DNA of 64,000 nucleotides, from positions 248,001 through 312,000 of the forward strand of contig CAJQUW010008928.1 in assembly GCA_907163375.1 (NCBI GenBank), in the 5' to 3' direction. Positions 58,890 through 64,000 of the stretch are shown here, one piece after another; the first letter of the stretch is position 1, and the number at the start of each line of letters is the position of its first letter. The stretch comes from Prostheceraeus crozeri (lineage: Eukaryota; Platyhelminthes; Polycladida; Euryleptidae). A program made the position numbers and the translations under genes. The notes under the pieces are model-generated. The model was not told where the DNA came from. It worked only from the letters and a program-made list of their open reading frames with translations, and searched no databases.

Positions 58890-61390
58890 AAAGAAAAGAA
58901 TCAAAATAATTCTTAACATGTAGGATTTGATACACTGATTTCGACGGTGCTTTTCTTGGATTATAATCCATCGAAATTGTAATAGAAATTAGTGCTTTGA
59001 GATATGTATTGTTTTCTGCCAAAAAGATGCGAGTGAATCATGAAAATTGTTGTGCATATGTATGTTTTCTGCGAGCAAGTAGGAGAAATTTATAAAAGGT
59101 TTTGCTAAGAGAAGTTTGATAAGTGCTTTGTTATCTACTCATGGATGCCATTCAGACCTAGTCAGTTAAAATACAACAATTGTTTTTTGCATTTTTGTGA
59201 TTACTGACATATTTTTATATCACTTATCTCTGAAACATCTTGTTTTATTGATACCTTCTTCAAATATACAGGCCTATTGCTCATTGTGAATGTGGTTTTC
59301 TTTGATGTTGCATAATATCCAATATACAAAATGAACCAAATTATAACTTGTGTAATTCGTGTAATTTTTTTCAGAATTTTGTAAAATGAAATGAATGAAT
59401 ACTATGACTAGATATGAGTAACACTCAGTTTTTTTTAGTTAGTAACTGCAAAATAAAGACACCACAATGAAGATGTTGTTTTATACTTTGTCAATTGTAA
59501 CCTTCATGTTGCATACACTATTCATGTTCATTTGATAGCTTTAATGATAGGATAATTTTTATAAGCATTAGGTTGAATTGTCTTCAGATGCGGTAGTGTC
59601 CTTCATTTTCGTTGACAGGTGGGCGCCTTATGTTTGTTTTATGATGGCAGATGTTGTAATTCGAATATTAGTTCAAATTTTTATATTAGTTACTGCGACT
59701 TCACCGATGACACTCGATGGCTGTACGGCGCTCTCCTGTTTTCATCCGTCTCCTTTTTTTCGTATCATATATGCATAGTCTCAACCAAATACATATCAGA
59801 AAACACGGCAATGGCCACAAGGGCTATCACAAGTAAGCGCTTGCATGACTAGTATAGGTGTGTAGGCATATGCGAAAAATATAAACTTATTCAACATAGA
59901 AGCACATGTAACATAATTGCAAACTAAATGACAGGTTGATGACAATTGCTGAATGAAAGGTTTCTCCAATGAAGTAGGTAGGAACTATAAAGTAGTTTCA
60001 TGCAGCATTTCTATTTGCTGATGAAATGAAAGAAAACAGCATAAGATGTCTCGAAATGACATTTAAGACTTGTAATTATAACGACCGGCTGGTACGTGAT
60101 TAACAACGTGGGATGAAAAATAAGAGACGAAGAAGGAGAAAAAATCAACAATTATAATAGTAGGCCTGCATTTCACATACATCAGGATATTGTTAATCAT
60201 GGAAGCGGTATTGTAGGCCTAATTTGTTTGGATGCGTGGCTTTAATATAGACTACCCAGACATCAACAATGTAGGCATACTTCTTAAAAACTTGAAAAAA
60301 TAATTTGCAGGTCATCGACGATAAAGTAATGTCATTTTCATCAGACAAAATGCTGTAGTGACTTCATTCAATTGTTTCAAAGAAGCATTTTATCTATGAC
60401 TTTTTCACAATCATTTTAAACACATTTGAAAGTCAAATATTCTTGTTCCTTGGTGATGACCGCTGTCAAATATTGCTTTCATAATTCGTAGTTGGAACAT
60501 GAATTTAGCCTACCATTTCATATCACTCCATTTCGAACATGCTCAATACGCTGCATATTTCACATCATCTGCAGAATAAAATAAAACTAATATAATTACC
60601 GATGCAACATTTTTTTCAATTGGTAGGTACCGGTAGCAGACATTTTACAAACGTCATTCATTAGGACTTAACAAGACTATTTCAAACTTCAAATGTAAAT
60701 GATATCAAATTACAGATAAGCTGCAACTAATATAGGCCTACTAAAAAAAATAAAAACTGAAAGCTACCAGAAAGTTGCAACTACGCTTCTAACCAGCATA
60801 GTAGGCCTAAGCCTAGGGAAGATCTGTGAGATAGAAAGCAGATTTACGTTGAAATCAGATCGAAATTTCTAAACTTGCCTGTAATTATTCCCGATGGTGC
60901 TTATGGGTAGTAATTGCCGATAATATTATCAGTATAATTACGAGTATTACCCTTAACAGCATTAACCTGATACAATAGGGAGATATAATAATACAGTAGG
61001 CCTACAGGGTGAGTCAAATTAATTAAATGACCCTAATTTATAACGTGTTGTAGATCCGTGAAAATCTAACCAATTTTTAAATGAGATGTAGGCCTATCAT
61101 TTTAAACCCCAGATTCTCACCAGCAACTCTATGGTTCTCATAACTACTTGACGATATCCAACGGTTTTGAATTTGAAAAGTTTTCCTAGTTTTACATGCT
61201 TGTACATGATGCATGCAATAGACTGAATAATTGAATTTTGGACCAGCTGGATTGAGTCAAAATTGAGTCAGCTTGATTGATAAGTGATGGCAGCTTGATT
61301 GAGTTTGGTCCAAAATTGAGTTTGGACCAGCTTCTCATCCCGCGGATATGGGGAGAGTTATACTTCCTAGATAAGGGAGCTAACATGAAT
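58890..61390. other. Downstream of Rab7: 3' UTR and intergenic sequence, nothing else recognised
   Basis: Contains the candidate poly(A) signal and many copies of the short palindrome TAGGCCTA or variants. No gene found. Confidence 0.4.
59452..59457 (+). promoter_or_regulatory. Candidate polyadenylation signal for Rab7
   Basis: AATAAA about 560 bp downstream of the Rab7 stop codon, in a plausible place for a 3' UTR end. Other weaker AT-rich candidates exist, so this is only a suggestion. Confidence 0.3.
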
Positions 61391-61399
61391 GGTTCACGT

Positions 61400-61759
61400 T
61401 AGCAAATAGATGAACATTTTCAGGATTTTATGAGTGTCCATCAGTGCACGACGTTCATGCATGACTCGGCACCTTGCCGCAAATCCAAGAGTGTCACAAA
61501 ATAGCTTCAGGACAAGCACGTCTAAGTTCTCGATTGACCGGGCAATTCGACTGACCTCAACCCAATCGAGAATTTGTTGACTATCGTGAAAAAGAAGGTT
61601 GCTGCTAAGAGTCCACAGAACATCAATGAGTTGAAGGACGCAATCAGGCATGTGTGGTGCCGAGAGATTGACAGTGACCTGTGCCGAAAATTAATTGATT
61701 CGATGCCCAACAGAATAACACAAGTTATTCGAAATCAAGGAAATCATTCAAAATATTGA
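61400..61759 (+). pseudogene. Tc1-like transposase, C-terminal remnant
   Basis: Near 61440-61560 broken frames read TFMHDSAPCRKSKS and then WPGNSTDLNPIENLL, the second and third catalytic regions of Tc1 transposases. The frame at 61574-61759 continues VKKKVAAKSPQNINELKDAI and ends MPNRITQVIRNQGNHSKY, the standard Tc1 C-terminus. N-terminal parts are missing or unrecognisable. Confidence 0.82.
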
Positions 61760-61984
61760 GTACACAATGTATACTTTAGCCCATAGAGTAGGCCCTAAGT
61801 TATATAGGTAGAGTGTCCATTCAAAAAGTGTGTGTATACAGTGAACATTTTTAAATGAAAAGATTCTTTGAAAATAATCTTATTGCAATAAAGCTGAGCT
61901 TTTAGTGATGGTATAACATATCGAATTGCCAATTTAACAAACTACGAGTACATTGCCTCTCCAAATTGACGTGACATGGAGGAT

Positions 61985-62195
61985 TTGTGGAATACTATTC
62001 CTTATTTTGTATACTATCATTATCAGTCAAATTCGCTCACATTTCACCCCAAACGTGTAAAAACTGCGTATATAACAGGCGGGACTGGGTCTCGACCTGG
62101 CATCGACTCATGTTCATTTAATGAAATCGAAACTGCATACACATTGGGGATTTAATAACTGCTGAGTTACCACTCTACCTAATATACTTACTCTA
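61985..62195. repeat. Dispersed repeat, copy 2
   Basis: Second copy of the repeat at 14680-14880, with the shared block GAAACTGCATACACATT near 62131. This copy contains GGGTCTCGACCTGGCAT, which faintly resembles a tRNA-type B box, so a SINE is possible but not shown. Confidence 0.5.
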
Positions 62196-62302
62196 TGCTT
62201 TAGCCTTTTAGCAACACTCTAGATATATTTTCATGGAAAAAATCGATTATTTTAAGAAATTTGTGCTTTTAAATGTTAAAAATTAAATTTCGGAAAAATT
62301 CC

Positions 62303-62336
62303 ACAGGTGTCTCTAAACTTATGGCCAGTACTGAAT
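62303..62336. repeat. Tc1-like terminal repeat fragment
   Basis: CACAGGTGTCTCTAAACTTA followed by TGGCCAGTACTG resembles the outer end of Tc1-like inverted repeats. It may be the right end of the element whose transposase tail is at 61400-61759; the left end was not found. Confidence 0.45.
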
Positions 62337-62344
62337 ATCTTGTC

Positions 62345-63625
62345 GTCCATCAATCTCATTACTTCGACAGAATTGAGGCAGAAGATGATTGATCTGATTA
62401 GTCGTCGTTGGCAGTGTTCGGATTCCTGATGGGGGAATCAAATGATCAGGACATACGATTACGCTGTTAAATTTTCCACTTTGTCATGAATTCGTTGCGT
62501 TGTTTGTCAATCTAAATGTATCGCTATATAAAGATAAATTAAAAAAATCAACGTAGTCTCAAGATAAAATTGTTTATTCACGAATTTTCGTCTAAGACTT
62601 CATCAGGTGAACGAAGTAAATATATCGCTATATGTACCGATGAAAATACAGCATTACTGTTGTTATTATGACATAAGGCCTGGGATTATTGTATCAAGAT
62701 TTTCTCATTAAATGTTCCAATAATAGGCCTATTATGCTTAGGCCTACATTGTTTTCTTTTAATGGCATCTTTAAAATGCATCATTGTGATATATCGCCTT
62801 AGTGTCAACTAAGACTTGGAGTCAATTATAAGATGCGAAGAAGTGAAGAATAATGGAAGAGAAGAAGCATCGCCTACACGTGTAGCACTTCTAGAATGTG
62901 GTCTTTCACGGTCCTCACGATTCTGCCTTTTACGCAGCTTAGGAGTCCTGATGCAGTGTGAGAGTGCACAGCCAGTCGGCATAAGGCTTACAGGTCTACG
63001 TACGTTAGCATACCAAGAGTCAACTTGGTGGTTGCTGAAAAGAAAAGGACAATTTTGTATAGCTTCGAGTCAGTTGGAGATCAATTAATTCGAAACTATA
63101 TAAAATTTTCCTTTAAAACGAATTTATAAAGCCGGCATAGCCATATAAGCTATCGTGAGTACGGAAAGTGCCATTACTCCACCACAAAGTCAATTGAGCA
63201 TAAGCAGTGAACGCCACATGGTCCATGAAGACTGTGACTATAAGTTCAGCTTGCGAGGAAATGTGCATTTCTGTCAATTGGCCTCTATAACATGCACATG
63301 CAGCGAAGTAGACTTAGTAAACTGCATGTATATAGTAAGCCGTGATTTATAAATCCGTTCAAAATCAAATGAAGGACAGCATATTAGCTCCATTGTCACC
63401 GTTGCACTCGCGAATAGGTCCAACAGCTGCACTACTTGTCAATAGAAAAATGCAAATCTTATAACTTTTTCAACATTTTCCATTTTGGGAAATTTTTAAA
63501 AACTGTCGAAAGGAGTTGTTCAGATGTGCTGTGTGCAAGTTTCCCTATCAAAAGGTCAACCCTTGAAGAAATTGCGACGCATGCCAGCAAGCTAAAAAAA
63601 GAAATAGGCCAAATAGGGCTTACAT
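62345..63625. other. Intergenic sequence, nothing firmly recognised
   Basis: A stretch near 62568-62620 (TTTATTCACGAATTTTCGTC, then GACTTCATCAGGTGAAC) resembles ends of Penelope-like elements, but only weakly. Open frames at 62816-63088 and 63155-63352 lack motifs. Confidence 0.35.
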
Positions 63626-63630
63626 GTCTA

Positions 63631-63822
63631 AGGCCTCAACCACACTGCGAACTTTTCCAAGCGTTTCCGAGCAAAGCGTTTTGCAGCAAATATAAAGTCA
63701 TCATTACAGCAGTTGTAGACTGCCACACTGCGAGCAAAGCAAACCAGGGCGATTAATACCTTACGGACATACGTTTGCTCGATACGCTCGTGATTGCTTT
63801 GCTTTCAGAGTGGCTGAGGCCT
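63631..63822. mobile_element. Possible small MITE (about 190 bp)
   Basis: The ends are imperfect inverted repeats: AGGCCTCAACCACACTGC on the left and, inverted, AGGCCTCAGCCACTCTG on the right. No clear target duplication and no coding capacity. Confidence 0.5.
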
Positions 63823-64000
63823 ACGGCATAACTCACCTCTTTTTCTGGCATGGACAAAAGAATTTCCCTCAAACGTGAACAAATCCGCAAACGCTGTCAC
63901 AGAGTAATCTGCTCGTGACATGCATCTGTAATTTGTTTCCCACACTTGAAGGCAGAAGATCGAAAAGAAGTCTGAAGCTCTTCAACCGACTTCGAAATCC

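Overview
The window is animal nuclear DNA, most likely from an invertebrate (species not determinable here). Its backbone is one intron-rich host gene, a Rab7 GTPase on the + strand. Five coding exons lie between 10059 and 58889 and give an uninterrupted 205-residue protein. The introns are swollen with transposons: Penelope-like elements (PLEs) with GIY-YIG endonucleases, CR1-like and RTE-like LINE remnants, mariner, IS630/mariner-like, Tc1-like and pogo-like DNA transposons, and MITEs.

The outstanding feature is a 17.8 kb Polinton/Maverick (adintovirus-like) element at 32929-50721, inserted in the 35.7 kb last intron of Rab7. It has terminal inverted repeats of about 430 bp that are over 99% identical by eye, AG...CT outer ends and a perfect 6-bp target duplication (TGCCTG). 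It is much more AT-rich than its surroundings. Left to right it carries: a membrane protein (+), a conserved Polinton-type protein (+), a penton-like minor capsid protein (+), an FtsK/HerA-type packaging ATPase (+), a protein-primed type DNA polymerase B (-), a possible sliding-clamp-like protein (-), a fibre-like coiled-coil protein with a phage tail-fibre motif (+), a pVI-like virion protein (+), a double-jelly-roll major capsid protein (+), a pX-like membrane-active protein (+), a phospholipase A2 (+), a retroviral-type integrase (+), an adenovirus-type cysteine protease (-) and a truncated second copy of that protease (-). Together this is a replication, integration, packaging, capsid and entry gene set.

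Several element genes are broken by single-base frame changes (polymerase, major capsid protein, integrase, clamp-like gene) or by an early stop (first gene). ATPase, penton, fibre, pX-like, PLA2 and protease are open. The near-identical TIRs suggest a young insertion, so the breaks are either recent decay or assembly indels at homopolymers.

Two recurrent patterns are not explained by the genes. Nearly every start codon follows a T-rich then A-rich tract ending in AAAATG, as in late promoters of cytoplasmic DNA viruses. A family of tiny GC-rich hairpins, mostly with three-base loops, is scattered between genes and in frame inside several proteins.

Layout: 1-10 kb PLE, IS630-like and LINE debris; 10-23.1 kb Rab7 exons 1-4 with LINE, PLE and MITE debris in the introns; 23.1-29.3 kb mostly unrecognised intron with a GC-rich minisatellite; 29.3-32.7 kb pogo-like element with an IS630-like element nested in it; 32.9-50.7 kb Polinton; 53.3-55.2 kb mariner with intact ends; 55.6-58.0 kb LINE fragments; 58.8 kb last Rab7 exon; 59-64 kb intergenic sequence with Tc1 and MITE remnants.
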